Origin: Gemmatimonadota bacterium
GTDB lineage: Bacteria; JAAXHH01
NCBI GenBank assembly: GCA_026713285.1
Contig: JAPOOT010000289.1
Coordinates: forward strand, 1 to 45,279
Direction of reading: 5' to 3'
Length of the DNA: 45,279 nt
How positions within the stretch are numbered: position 1 is the stretch's first letter; each line of letters begins with the position of its first letter. The position numbers and the translations under genes were made by a program. This document shows, one piece after another, positions 1-8,106 of this stretch. A model generated the notes under the pieces. That model was given only the letters and a program-made list of their open reading frames with translations. It searched no databases and was not told the origin of the DNA.

Positions 1-250
1 CGGGATGAAAACAAGTTGGAGAATCATGCAGGCGCCGCTTTCTTATGAGAGACGGCCATGAGAAACTAAGAACCTTGGGGACATGTTTCTGAGGTGGTTT
101 ACATGATCTACTGGAAGGACATCATTGAAGAATAACTCCTTTCCAGTATGTACCAGTAAAGACCTCTCCCTCGCCCGGAACCCCGGTGGATCTTCTCTGA
201 CGGGCTCGTCCGGTGGGCAGCTTGGCTTACACGGCAGAAAAGGAAATCCG

Positions 251-1924
251 ATGGCTGAAATGACCGGTTACCGGTATATCGCGGAGATGCTGAGCGGCTA
301 CGGGATCAGGGCTGTCTTCCACGTTCCCTATGTCCTGGACGGCGCCCTCGTGGAGATGGAGAAACTGGGTATCCGCCGGGTCCGGTGCCATTCCGAGAAA
401 GCCGCGGCCTACATGGCCGACGGCTACGCGCGGGTCGCCGGCGGTCCCGGCATCGCCATGGCGCAGTCCGTCGGCGCGGCCAATCTCGCCGCCGGGCTCC
501 AGGACGCCTGGCTCGCGTGCTCTCCGGTCATCGCCCTGTCGGGCCGCTGGATGCCCCACTACCTGTACCGGCAGGCCTACCAGGAGATCGATCACCGGCC
601 CCTCTACGATCCGGTCACCAAGTTCAATGCCTACGTGGATGGCGTGGAACAGATCCCATTCCTGTTGCGCCAGGCCTTCCGCGAGGCCACCACCGGCGCG
701 CCGCGTCCGGTCCACCTGGACTTCCTGGGTCTTTCCGGCGATCTCGCGGCGGGATCGAAGTTCGATGCCGAGGCGATCGCAGAGGCGTCCTTCGCCCGGT
801 ATCCGGCATTTCGTCCCGAGCCTGAACCCGTGCGCGTAACGGAGGCGGCAAAACGCATCGCGCGGGCCGAGCGGCCCGTCCTGGTTGCGGGAGGGGGCGT
901 GACGGCATCAGGCGCGCAGGCCGAAGTGGTCCGTCTCGCGGAGAAGCTCTCGATACCGGTGGCGACCTCCCTCAACGCCAAGGGGACGATCCCCGAGGAC
1001 CACACGCTGTCGGCAGGCGTGGTCGGCACCTATTCCCGCAAGTGCGCCAACGAGATCGTCGCCGAGGCGGACCTCGTGATTTTCGTGGGAAGCCATACCG
1101 GCGGACAGGTCACCCATTTCTGGCAGATTCCCCAGCCCGGGACACCAGTAATTCAAATCGACGTGGACCCTTCCCAGATCGGCCGGAACTATCCTGCAGA
1201 AGTCGCCATCCAGGGCGACGCGAAGGTAACGCTGGAGCGGTTCATCGAGACCATTGAACCCGTGCCGTCGAGACCGTCGTGGACGGCTCGCGTGCGGGAA
1301 CGCGTCCAGGCCTGGCGGACCGAGTTCGACGGACTGCTCAGGTCCGACGCTGTGCCGATCCGTCCCGAGCGGCTTTGCCGCGAAATCACCGAATTCCTCC
1401 CATCGGACGCCATATTCCTCTCTGACACAGGCCATGCCGGCATCTGGACGGGTACCATGATCGAGATAACGCAATCCGGGCAGACCTTCCTGCGCTGCGC
1501 CGGGTCCCTGGGCTGGGTCTTCCCCGCGGCCATGGGCGCCAAGTGCGCCGCCCCGGACCGTCCCGTCATTTGCTTCACCGGCGACGGCGGATTCTGGTAC
1601 CATCTGGGGGAATTGGAGACGGCTGCCCGGTTCGGCATAAGCACCGTCACGGTGATCAACAACAACCGTTCCTTCAACCAGTGCCGGGGCGGGTTCGAAG
1701 GCGCGCACGGCGGGCGGGACCAGGGGTCGGACGACCTGTGGGTCTTCGAAGACGTAGACTTCGCCGAGGTGGCGAAATCCATGGGGTGCTTAGGGATACG
1801 CGTGGTAGACCCGGCGGGAATCCGTCCCGCTTTGGAACGGGCCGTCGCGGCGAACGGACCGGTCGTCGTCGACGTGGCCACCGATATTGATGCCATGGCG
1901 CCGACGGCTTACGTGCCGGAGTAA
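251..1924 (+). CDS. ThDP-dependent enzyme, acetolactate synthase-like
   Basis: Thiamine-diphosphate enzyme of the acetolactate synthase / benzoylformate decarboxylase superfamily, about 557 residues, the usual family length. The N-terminal Pyr domain carries the cofactor-activating Glu49 in RCHSEKAAAYMADGYAR. A central domain with a VAGGGV strand follows. The C-terminal PP domain has the Mg/ThDP motif GDGGFWY at about 444 ending in INNN at about 471. The ORF track starts at a TTG at 125, but I chose the ATG at 251 because AAAAGGAAA lies just upstream and family homology begins there. The substrate cannot be read: there is no small regulatory subunit and no valine/isoleucine gene nearby, so biosynthetic AHAS is unlikely. 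Other options are oxalyl-CoA-, sulfopyruvate- or glyoxylate-type carboligases or decarboxylases. Cytoplasmic. Confidence 0.9.
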   Translation: MAEMTGYRYIAEMLSGYGIRAVFHVPYVLDGALVEMEKLGIRRVRCHSEKAAAYMADGYARVAGGPGIAMAQSVGAANLAAGLQDAWLACSPVIALSGRWMPHYLYRQAYQEIDHRPLYDPVTKFNAYVDGVEQIPFLLRQAFREATTGAPRPVHLDFLGLSGDLAAGSKFDAEAIAEASFARYPAFRPEPEPVRVTEAAKRIARAERPVLVAGGGVTASGAQAEVVRLAEKLSIPVATSLNAKGTIPEDHTLSAGVVGTYSRKCANEIVAEADLVIFVGSHTGGQVTHFWQIPQPGTPVIQIDVDPSQIGRNYPAEVAIQGDAKVTLERFIETIEPVPSRPSWTARVRERVQAWRTEFDGLLRSDAVPIRPERLCREITEFLPSDAIFLSDTGHAGIWTGTMIEITQSGQTFLRCAGSLGWVFPAAMGAKCAAPDRPVICFTGDGGFWYHLGELETAARFGISTVTVINNNRSFNQCRGGFEGAHGGRDQGSDDLWVFEDVDFAEVAKSMGCLGIRVVDPAGIRPALERAVAANGPVVVDVATDIDAMAPTAYVPE

Positions 1925-2102
1925 AGGCAGGCGATTGTAATCGGTGATCCATGATCTATTCTATCACAGTCCGCGATGGTACCTTAGACGCCCGAACCTG
2001 ATAAAGAATTGGTTTTTTGTTAGATAAATGTTTCGTACATTAAGAAAAGACCGCCTTAGTTTCGCTCAGACCATCCCATCAGCTCCATACAGGAGGTCCG
2101 TG

Positions 2103-2906
2103 ATGCGATGCCTGGTATTCACCCTTGCCTTGACCTTCGCCGGATGCGCGACGTACAGCCAGATCGGATCGGGCGACTCGCGCGATGCAAGTGCGCTGTC
2201 CGGACCGGGAATGACGGTGACCTGGTTTGACAGCCGGGGTGGGTATCCATCTGTCGGGTACTACGACGTGCAGACCGTCTTCAGTACAAAGGAACTGGGG
2301 AACGGTCCTTATGTCCGCGTCGCGGCGTTGCACATCACGGGGACGTCGCCAAAGGACCTCCTCGGCATGTTGCGGATGCAGGCTTCGCGGATCGGCGCGA
2401 ACCGGCTGCTCATCGTCAAAGCGGAGGAGAAGATAGAAGAAGTCTATCTGTATTCCGGGCTTGAGAACGTGGCCGGGTTTTTCTCCGGTGAGAAAATGGC
2501 CGCGGATCGTAGAGACGAAGCATACACGCTCCGGATCGAAGCGATCGCGATCAGAATGACGGTTGATCGGACAACCCTGGAACCGTCCCGTCAATGGAAC
2601 GACCGGCCCACCGTGTACCAACCCCGCCGGCCGTATGACCGGCCCACTGTGTACCGGCCCCGTCGACCGGATGACCGGCGAAACGTGAAGCCACCCCGTC
2701 GACCGGATGACCGGCGAAACGTGAAGCCACCCCGTCGACCGGATGACCGGCGAAACGTGAAACCACCCCCACCACGGGAGGAGCCGGCACCGGTGAAGCC
2801 GCCTCCGCCAAAGGACGATCAGCCAGCCGAGAAGCCGCCTCCTCCAAAGGATGACCGGCCAAACTTGAAGCCACCCGGTCTGAAGACGAAGACCCACCGA
2901 CCGTGA
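2103..2906 (+). CDS. Lipoprotein with basic, proline-rich tandem-repeat tail
   Basis: Predicted outer-surface lipoprotein of 267 residues. Translation from the ATG at 2103 (AGGAGG at 2091-2096, 6-nt gap) gives MRCLVFTLALTFAGC, a signal peptide with a lipobox, so the track's upstream start at 2028 is rejected. Residues about 20-155 form a folded domain that I cannot assign; it contains KDLLGMLRMQASRIGANRLLIVKA, reminiscent of small envelope lipoproteins. The last 105 residues are a degenerate 12-residue repeat (RRPDDRRNVKPP and variants), rich in Pro, Arg and Asp. Three copies are nearly identical in DNA. The tail could bind peptidoglycan or polyanions, or simply span the cell wall; this is inference only. 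It stands alone between a ThDP enzyme and convergent dehydrogenases. Confidence 0.75.
   Translation: MRCLVFTLALTFAGCATYSQIGSGDSRDASALSGPGMTVTWFDSRGGYPSVGYYDVQTVFSTKELGNGPYVRVAALHITGTSPKDLLGMLRMQASRIGANRLLIVKAEEKIEEVYLYSGLENVAGFFSGEKMAADRRDEAYTLRIEAIAIRMTVDRTTLEPSRQWNDRPTVYQPRRPYDRPTVYRPRRPDDRRNVKPPRRPDDRRNVKPPRRPDDRRNVKPPPPREEPAPVKPPPPKDDQPAEKPPPPKDDRPNLKPPGLKTKTHRP
2661..2768 (+). repeat. 36-bp tandem repeat x3 inside lipoprotein gene
   Basis: Three head-to-tail 36-bp units (2661-2696, 2697-2732, 2733-2768) starting CGTCGACCGGATGACCGG. The first two are identical; the third differs by one base near its end. They are in frame, each encoding RRPDDRRNVKPP. More diverged units flank them on both sides at protein level, so the array has probably expanded by slippage. 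Confidence 0.95.
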
Positions 2907-2982
2907 AGGGACTCTCGTGTCCAGCTAGTAAAGGATGATGTGTTGGATGCAGGTTTGCCGACTTGAAAACCAATGGAGACGT

Positions 2983-3831
2983 TCAAGATTCGAATCTAGC
3001 GCTATCGGCGTCCGGAAGGATCCCGCCCTCGTCCCTGGGCAGCACGGACAGGGGGAGCGCGATCGAGGAACCCGCGTCGACCGGGAGCGTGACCCCCGTA
3101 ATCCACCGGGACTCCTCACTGGCCAGGAAGACGGCCGCGTGGCCCACGTCCCAGGCCGTGCCCTCGGTGCCCAGCGGCGTGGAGCGCATGCGAAGCTTGC
3201 GATGGGCTTCCGACAATCCGGCGGTGAAGGACCCATGCAGGTGGCCGGGAGCGATGCAATTTACGCGGACCCCGTCTTTACCGTGCTGCACCGCCATGTT
3301 GATGGTGAGGGCGATGACGCCGCCCTTGGACGTTTCATAGGCGACGTTGTATGACCATCCGCTCCGGAATCCGTCGATGGACGCCACGTTGATGATGGAG
3401 CCGCCGCCTGTTTCCGCCATGGCCGGTACGGCGAACCGGCACGCGAGCATCATGGCCTTGAGATTAACATTCATGATCTCGTCCCAGTGCGCCTCGGGCA
3501 CGTCCACCACCGTACCTGGATAGCTGACCCCCACATTGTTGAATAGGACGTGGAGCCCGCCGTAACGGTCTACCACGGTTTCGGTCATGGACCTGCAGTC
3601 TGCCAGCCGGGTCACGTCCCCGGTGAAAATAGAGGCAGTTCCCCCTTCTTTCTCGATGGTTTCAAGTGTCCTGCCGGCGTTCTCCTCGCTCCGGTCCGCC
3701 AGCAGCACCTTCGCGCCTTCCCGGGCGAGGAGCAGGGCGGTCGCCTGCCCGGTGCCCGCCACGTCGCTCTGCGTGCCCGCGCCCGTCACGATGGCCACCT
3801 TGCCGTGCAGGCGGGGCTTGCGAATCGTCAT
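2983..3831 (-). CDS. Short-chain dehydrogenase/reductase (SDR)
   Basis: Classical NAD(P)-dependent SDR, 282 residues. The glycine-rich cofactor site is TGAG at 16-19, stretched by an unusual QSDVAGTG segment in place of the common TGAGxGIG spacing. NNVG lies at 98-101 and the catalytic Ser151, Tyr165 and Lys169 are present (YETSK). The C-terminus has the usual VTLPVDAGSS strand. GGGAG sits upstream of the ATG at 3831. It is followed closely by a second SDR and a PhyH-like oxygenase on the same strand, suggesting a small catabolic operon read leftward in the order oxygenase, SDR, SDR. The substrate is unknown; 3-oxoacyl-ACP reductase-like annotations would be generic. Confidence 0.9.
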   Translation of the reverse strand: MTIRKPRLHGKVAIVTGAGTQSDVAGTGQATALLLAREGAKVLLADRSEENAGRTLETIEKEGGTASIFTGDVTRLADCRSMTETVVDRYGGLHVLFNNVGVSYPGTVVDVPEAHWDEIMNVNLKAMMLACRFAVPAMAETGGGSIINVASIDGFRSGWSYNVAYETSKGGVIALTINMAVQHGKDGVRVNCIAPGHLHGSFTAGLSEAHRKLRMRSTPLGTEGTAWDVGHAAVFLASEESRWITGVTLPVDAGSSIALPLSVLPRDEGGILPDADSARFES

Positions 3832-3866
3832 TAAAACTCCCTGTTAATCAGAAAATCACCATCTTA

Positions 3867-3898
3867 ATGGCTGCGCCGCGCGATGGCTGCGCCGCGCG
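3867..3898. repeat. 16-bp tandem duplication
   Basis: ATGGCTGCGCCGCGCG occurs twice back to back in the spacer between the two SDR genes. It is exact and non-coding in the annotated frames. Confidence 0.85.
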
Positions 3899-3924
3899 AT
3901 GCGCCGAATCAGCGTGTCTCACGA

Positions 3925-4776
3925 TCAGAAGATCTCCGCGCCGCCCGCAACGACCAGGTCCACGGCCGTGAGGTAGTCCGATTCGGGCGAGGCCAGGAAG
4001 GCGACCGTCTGGGCCACGTCGTCGCCCCGGGCTACCCTTCCCAGGGGTGAGATGTCGGTTTTTTCCTGGATGAATTCCTGGTGGGCCTTGCTGTTTTTCC
4101 AGGATTCTCCGAGGATGGCGCCATCGGATACGGCCTCGGCAATGAATCCCACGCGTTCGGTATCGACCGCGGTGGGCGACACGGAATTGACGTTGATGCC
4201 GTGAGGACCGAGTTCCTGCGCCAGCGCCTGGGTGAAACGGATGATGGCGGCCTTGGAGGCGCAGTAGGCCGAGAACCTCGGGCGTCCGATCTTGCCCGAC
4301 GTGGAGGCGATGTTGATGATCTTGCCGCCGCTTCCCCGTTCGATCATGTGGCGCGCCGCGGCCCGGCACATGAGGAACACGCCCCGGGCGTTGACGTTCA
4401 TTTCCTTGTCCCAGGCCTCTTCATCCATATCGACCACGAGGACGCGGTCCTTACCCGGAAGGGAACCGGCCCCGTTCACCAGGATGTCTATGCGCCCGAA
4501 CCGTTCGATCCCCCGCGATACGAGGCCAGCCACGTGGTCGGACTTCGAGACGTCGGCCAGGATGGCCTCCGCTTCCCGCCCCGCCGCCTCGATCTCCCTG
4601 ACCACCGAGGGCAATCCCTCCCATTCCGACGAATCTCCGGGATAGGGGTTGGTGACCAGATCGCTGACGATGACGTCGGCGCCTTCCCGGGCGAGGCGCG
4701 TGGCGACGGCCCTGCCGATGCCACGTTCGCCGCCCGCACCGGTGACCAGGGCGGTTTTGCCGTGGAGGTTGTACAT
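3925..4776 (-). CDS. Short-chain dehydrogenase/reductase (SDR)
   Basis: Second SDR of this cluster, 283 residues, only distantly related to its downstream neighbour. Cofactor motif TGAGGERGIG begins at residue 12, NGAG is at 101-104, and catalytic Ser158, Tyr171 and Lys175 (YCASK) are intact. The ORF track reports a 527-residue frame, but the first 244 residues are antisense to the oxygenase gene. The true start is the ATG at 4776, preceded by AGAAGGAA. An insertion after beta2 (VTNPYPGDSSEWEGLPSVV) resembles SDRs annotated as 3-oxoacyl-ACP reductases acting on small polyols or hydroxy acids. Likely co-transcribed with the upstream oxygenase (26-nt gap). Confidence 0.9.
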   Translation of the reverse strand: MYNLHGKTALVTGAGGERGIGRAVATRLAREGADVIVSDLVTNPYPGDSSEWEGLPSVVREIEAAGREAEAILADVSKSDHVAGLVSRGIERFGRIDILVNGAGSLPGKDRVLVVDMDEEAWDKEMNVNARGVFLMCRAAARHMIERGSGGKIINIASTSGKIGRPRFSAYCASKAAIIRFTQALAQELGPHGINVNSVSPTAVDTERVGFIAEAVSDGAILGESWKNSKAHQEFIQEKTDISPLGRVARGDDVAQTVAFLASPESDYLTAVDLVVAGGAEIF

Positions 4777-4802
4777 GGATTGTTCCTTCTTCTGGCTGTT
4801 TA

Positions 4803-5690
4803 TTACTCGCCCTCTCTCCGGGGCCGCACCACGGTCTCGCCATCGTCCTCCACGAGGGGATGGTGATAGATGTAGGGCGGCTCCAGCACGGCGCGCTGCG
4901 CCTCGGTCAGCTCCGAGGTCCATTCGGGCTGGTTGGCCTCGTAGATCCCGCCGGCGTAGTGGAGATACTTGGGCGTATACCGGTACAGGGCGACGCGCCG
5001 GTCGTTCCTGCCGCGCCAGGGCAGCGTGCCGTGGGCGGTAGCCTCGTTGAAGATCACCAGGTCGCCGGCTTTCTGGACGATGTGATGGACCAGGTCCTGG
5101 TTGGCCTCCCAGGTCAGGATATCCTCGGGACATGGCAAGTTGGCCTTGTGGCTGCCCGGTATGACGCAGAGACCGCCCGCGCCGGGATCCACGTCCGCCA
5201 TGGCGAACTGGCACACGATGAGGCCTGATCGCATGCGCCCGTTGTGGTAGTGGTAATAGCGGGAACCGTTGAAGGTCGCGTTTCCCGAGCCGTGGATCTT
5301 GAGGCCCTCGCAGCCCGATTCGGCGACCAGCACGTCGACGCCGTGGTCGAGCTTCCAACCACGCCCGAACAGGGTGTTCAGATAGGGAATGATCTTCGGA
5401 TGGGCCAGGAGGTTGCGGAAGGGTTGGCACCACGGCTGCGGCCAGGTGAGCATGCCCTCGTAGTGGCGAAAGGGCGCATGCCGTCCTTCGAAGGGCCTTC
5501 CCCGCCAATCGCCGCTGAGTTCGTTGGGTCCGTCGTAGGATCCGAGCCGGTCCGGATTGGCGTCGAGGGCCTCGTTCAGCGCTTCGACTTCGTCCCCGTT
5601 CAGGAAACCCCGCACGTGAAGAAAGCCCTGCAGGTCGTACAGGTACTGTTCCTCTTCGTTCATGGTCGAAAAGGCCGGTGTCTCGGCCAT
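4803..5690 (-). CDS. Phytanoyl-CoA dioxygenase (PhyH)-like protein
   Basis: Cupin-fold protein of the PhyH Fe(II)/2-oxoglutarate oxygenase family, 295 residues from the ATG at 5690 (GGAGG 7 nt upstream). The track's 366-residue version extends into the divergent promoter region. Family landmarks are the DLQGFLHVRGFL N-terminus, GAGGLCVIPGSHKAN at 170-184, a distal His220 in EATAHGTLPW and Arg residues after it for the cosubstrate carboxylate. The expected HxD metal pair is not obvious: the corresponding stretch reads RYYHYHNGR (144-152), with Asn150 where an acid might sit. The enzyme is therefore either a divergent oxygenase subgroup or catalytically altered. It heads a leftward operon with two SDRs, suggesting hydroxylation followed by dehydrogenation of an unknown compound. 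Confidence 0.8.
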   Translation of the reverse strand: MAETPAFSTMNEEEQYLYDLQGFLHVRGFLNGDEVEALNEALDANPDRLGSYDGPNELSGDWRGRPFEGRHAPFRHYEGMLTWPQPWCQPFRNLLAHPKIIPYLNTLFGRGWKLDHGVDVLVAESGCEGLKIHGSGNATFNGSRYYHYHNGRMRSGLIVCQFAMADVDPGAGGLCVIPGSHKANLPCPEDILTWEANQDLVHHIVQKAGDLVIFNEATAHGTLPWRGRNDRRVALYRYTPKYLHYAGGIYEANQPEWTSELTEAQRAVLEPPYIYHHPLVEDDGETVVRPRREGE

Positions 5691-5871
5691 GGAGCGTCCT
5701 CCCTGGATGCTGTTCCTAACGATCTGGATGGCGCATGCAGAAATTACTGGTGTTATGCACAGAAAGATAGCCGGCGCGGCACCGCGCGCAACGACAAAAA
5801 GCGCTTCGAGGACCTCACGCGGGACGCAGAAAACGACGATCCGAAACCCTTCGACGCGTCCACAAAATGCC

Positions 5872-5900
5872 TTGACAGTCCTGCGGGGGCCGGTTAACGT
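5872..5900 (+). promoter_or_regulatory. sigma70-type promoter for thyX
   Basis: TTGACA (5872-5877), 17-bp spacer, TAACGT (5895-5900), pointing at thyX. It lies in the 307-bp divergent gap 5691-5997, in which I see no gene. The predicted leader is about 90 nt. Confidence 0.6.
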
Positions 5901-5997
5901 CACGTAGTCCCCGCCATGGGGTGACCACGGGTCTGTGACCTAAAATGATCGTTGTGTTTTTCCTTGAGAAAACTACGCCCCGAAACTACGGGATGCC

Positions 5998-6960
5998 GTG
6001 TCCGAAGAACCCGAAGTACCCGAGCAGATCGAAGCGCAACATCTCGACCGTCCGACGGTTCCCGAACTGGATGAGTTCCTTGGCTTACCCTTCAAGGTGC
6101 TCGACGACGGGTTCGTCCGCGTCGTGGACTACATGGGCAGCGATCACTCCATCGTGCAGGCCGCCCGTGTTTCCTACGGCGCCGGAACCCGGCAGGTCCA
6201 CCAGGACCGGGGGCTGATCCGCTATCTCATGCGGCATCAGCACACCACCCCCTTCGAGATGTGCGACATCAAGTTTCACCTGCGGGTGCCCATGGACTGC
6301 TGGCGCCAGTGGATCCGTCACCGGACGGCCTCTGTCAATGAATACAGCACCCGCTACTCGCTGGCGATCGACGCGGCGCAGACCACCCCGCCCGATGCGT
6401 GGCGGTTCCAGGCGCAGGGCAACCGCCAGGGCAGTGGCGGTTTCGTCGACGAAACACAGGGAGCGCGTTTTTCCGAGAAGGAACAGGAGCTTCAGGAGGC
6501 CGCCCGGTCCCGCTACGAAGAGCGCATCGAAGCCGGCATCGCCCGGGAACAGGCCCGCAAGGATCTTCCCCTTTCCACGTACACGGAAGCCTATTGGAAA
6601 GTGAATCTCCTGAACCTGCTTCGGTTTCTGCTCCTGCGCATGGACGATCACGCCCAGTGGGAGATCCGGCAGTACGCCCATATTATCGGACACCGCATCG
6701 TGTCCGCCTGGTGTCCCGTGGCATGGCAGGCCTTTCTCGACTACAGCGTGAACGCCATGCAGCTGACCCACCTGGATTGGGAGATCATCCGGGCGATTCA
6801 GGCTGGAGACGACAAGGCAATACAGGATCTGCTGGTGGAGTACCGGTTCGTTTCGAAATCCGGTGCCCTGCGCCGCAACCGGGAGCGGGATGAACTCGAA
6901 GCCAAGTTGCAGAAGCTGAATATCCCGATTCCATGGCGATCCGGTGATGATCCCGCCTAG
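5998..6960 (+). CDS. thyX: Flavin-dependent thymidylate synthase
   Basis: ThyX makes dTMP from dUMP using methylene-tetrahydrofolate, FAD and NADPH, replacing ThyA. The signature RHRTASVNEYSTRY begins at Arg107 and is a complete RHRx7S motif. MRHQHTTPFEM, upstream, is the usual flavin/nucleotide-binding stretch, and the C-terminal WCPVAWQAFLDY helix fits the family. At 320 residues it is longer than the 210-250 typical of ThyX. The extra length is an N-terminal acidic extension plus a Gln/Arg-rich insert at about 130-190. The start is GTG at 5998; no ATG lies before the conserved domain and the ribosome site is weak. It is followed 66 nt later by rnhC; both serve DNA synthesis. Confidence 0.95.
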   Translation: MSEEPEVPEQIEAQHLDRPTVPELDEFLGLPFKVLDDGFVRVVDYMGSDHSIVQAARVSYGAGTRQVHQDRGLIRYLMRHQHTTPFEMCDIKFHLRVPMDCWRQWIRHRTASVNEYSTRYSLAIDAAQTTPPDAWRFQAQGNRQGSGGFVDETQGARFSEKEQELQEAARSRYEERIEAGIAREQARKDLPLSTYTEAYWKVNLLNLLRFLLLRMDDHAQWEIRQYAHIIGHRIVSAWCPVAWQAFLDYSVNAMQLTHLDWEIIRAIQAGDDKAIQDLLVEYRFVSKSGALRRNRERDELEAKLQKLNIPIPWRSGDDPA

Positions 6961-7026
6961 CGACACCGGGTACGTGGCCAATGCCGGTCGGTCCGCGACC
7001 GCGAACAACCCGATATGCGGTAACCG

Positions 7027-8010
7027 ATGAGTCGAGGCAAACCCGAGACGGTATCCCGGAGGTACGATGTCCCCGACGCCAACGTCCGGTCCGGGATACG
7101 CGATGCCCTGGATCGCTTCGGTCCGTCTGAGCACAGGGCCGAAGCCTGGTGCGATTGGGTGATGGTATTCGAGGATGAAAAGGAAAAGCTGGTCCTCAAG
7201 CAGTACCGGAAAGGTACGCTGATGATCCAGGGCAGGGGGGAACACCTGCTCCGAGTGATCCTGCACGTTCTTTCGCCCTTTCTGGCAAATTCGGGTGAAT
7301 CGGAAGACTCCGGAGAGGGCGCCGGCGGCGCAATGGCTCGCGGCGGTGAGAAGACCCGAAAGCTTCCGCTTCCGCACATCGGCACGGACGAGTCCGGCAA
7401 GGGCGACTATTTCGGTCCGCTGGTGGTGGGCGGCGTCCTGGTGGAGACGGGATCCCGGGAGAAACTGGCTGCACTGGGCATCCGGGACTCCAAGAAACTG
7501 GGCGACGCCAAGTGCCGCGAACTGGCGGCCGGGATCCGGCGTATCTGTGTCGGAAAGTACCGCGAGATAATCATTCCACCGGAGCGATACAACACGCTGT
7601 ACGAGGAGTTTCGCCGGGAAGGCAGGAACCTCAACCATCTCCTGGCCTGGGCCCATGCCCGCGCCATCGAATCCTTGCTGGAGTGCGCCGTCTGCCGGCT
7701 GGCCGTGGCGGACAAGTTCGGCAACGAGCACTACATCCGGTCCCGTCTCATGAACAAAGGCCGGGAGATCGAGCTGATCCAGGAACATCGGGGAGAGCGT
7801 TACCTGGCCGTCGCCGCGGCGTCGATTCTCGCCCGCGACCGATTCCTGGAGCACATGGAAAGACTGTCCGGCGAGGCCGGCCTGCCGCTGCCCAAAGGCG
7901 CCGGGACACAGGTCGTAACCGCAGCCAGGAAATTCGTCGAACGGCATGGCGTGGATAAACTGTCCGCCGTGGCCAAGATGCACTACAAGACCACGGCCCA
8001 GGTTGTGTAA
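7027..8010 (+). CDS. rnhC: Ribonuclease HIII
   Basis: RNase HIII cleaves the RNA strand of RNA-DNA hybrids in the cytoplasm. The 327-residue product has an N-terminal TBP-like substrate-binding domain (about 1-95), then the catalytic domain beginning IGTDESGKGDYFGPL with the metal ligands Asp121 and Glu122, and LGIRDSKKL with Asp154. The DESGKG signature distinguishes HIII (and archaeal-like HII) from HI, and the N-terminal domain and length favour HIII. A short Gly/Glu-rich linker (GESEDSGEGAGG) joins the domains. It sits directly behind thyX on the same strand and ends 96 nt before the arabinofuranosidase gene. Confidence 0.92.
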   Translation: MSRGKPETVSRRYDVPDANVRSGIRDALDRFGPSEHRAEAWCDWVMVFEDEKEKLVLKQYRKGTLMIQGRGEHLLRVILHVLSPFLANSGESEDSGEGAGGAMARGGEKTRKLPLPHIGTDESGKGDYFGPLVVGGVLVETGSREKLAALGIRDSKKLGDAKCRELAAGIRRICVGKYREIIIPPERYNTLYEEFRREGRNLNHLLAWAHARAIESLLECAVCRLAVADKFGNEHYIRSRLMNKGREIELIQEHRGERYLAVAAASILARDRFLEHMERLSGEAGLPLPKGAGTQVVTAARKFVERHGVDKLSAVAKMHYKTTAQVV

Positions 8011-8106
8011 CCCCGGTTTTTTTGTTAAAATCAGATCAGACGGATCGTCGTGTTTTGGATTGAACCGCTGGATATGTGAACCGGCTGTACAGGGAGCGTG
8101 CCCCGG

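Noticed and set aside
125-250. N-terminal extension of the ThDP enzyme from a TTG
   Set aside because: The 42 extra residues look non-coding and a ribosome site fits the ATG at 251.
7990-8027. T-rich stretch after rnhC as an intrinsic terminator
   Set aside because: CCGGTTTTTTTG is present but the preceding stem (GGTT-GTGT-AACC) is only 4 bp.
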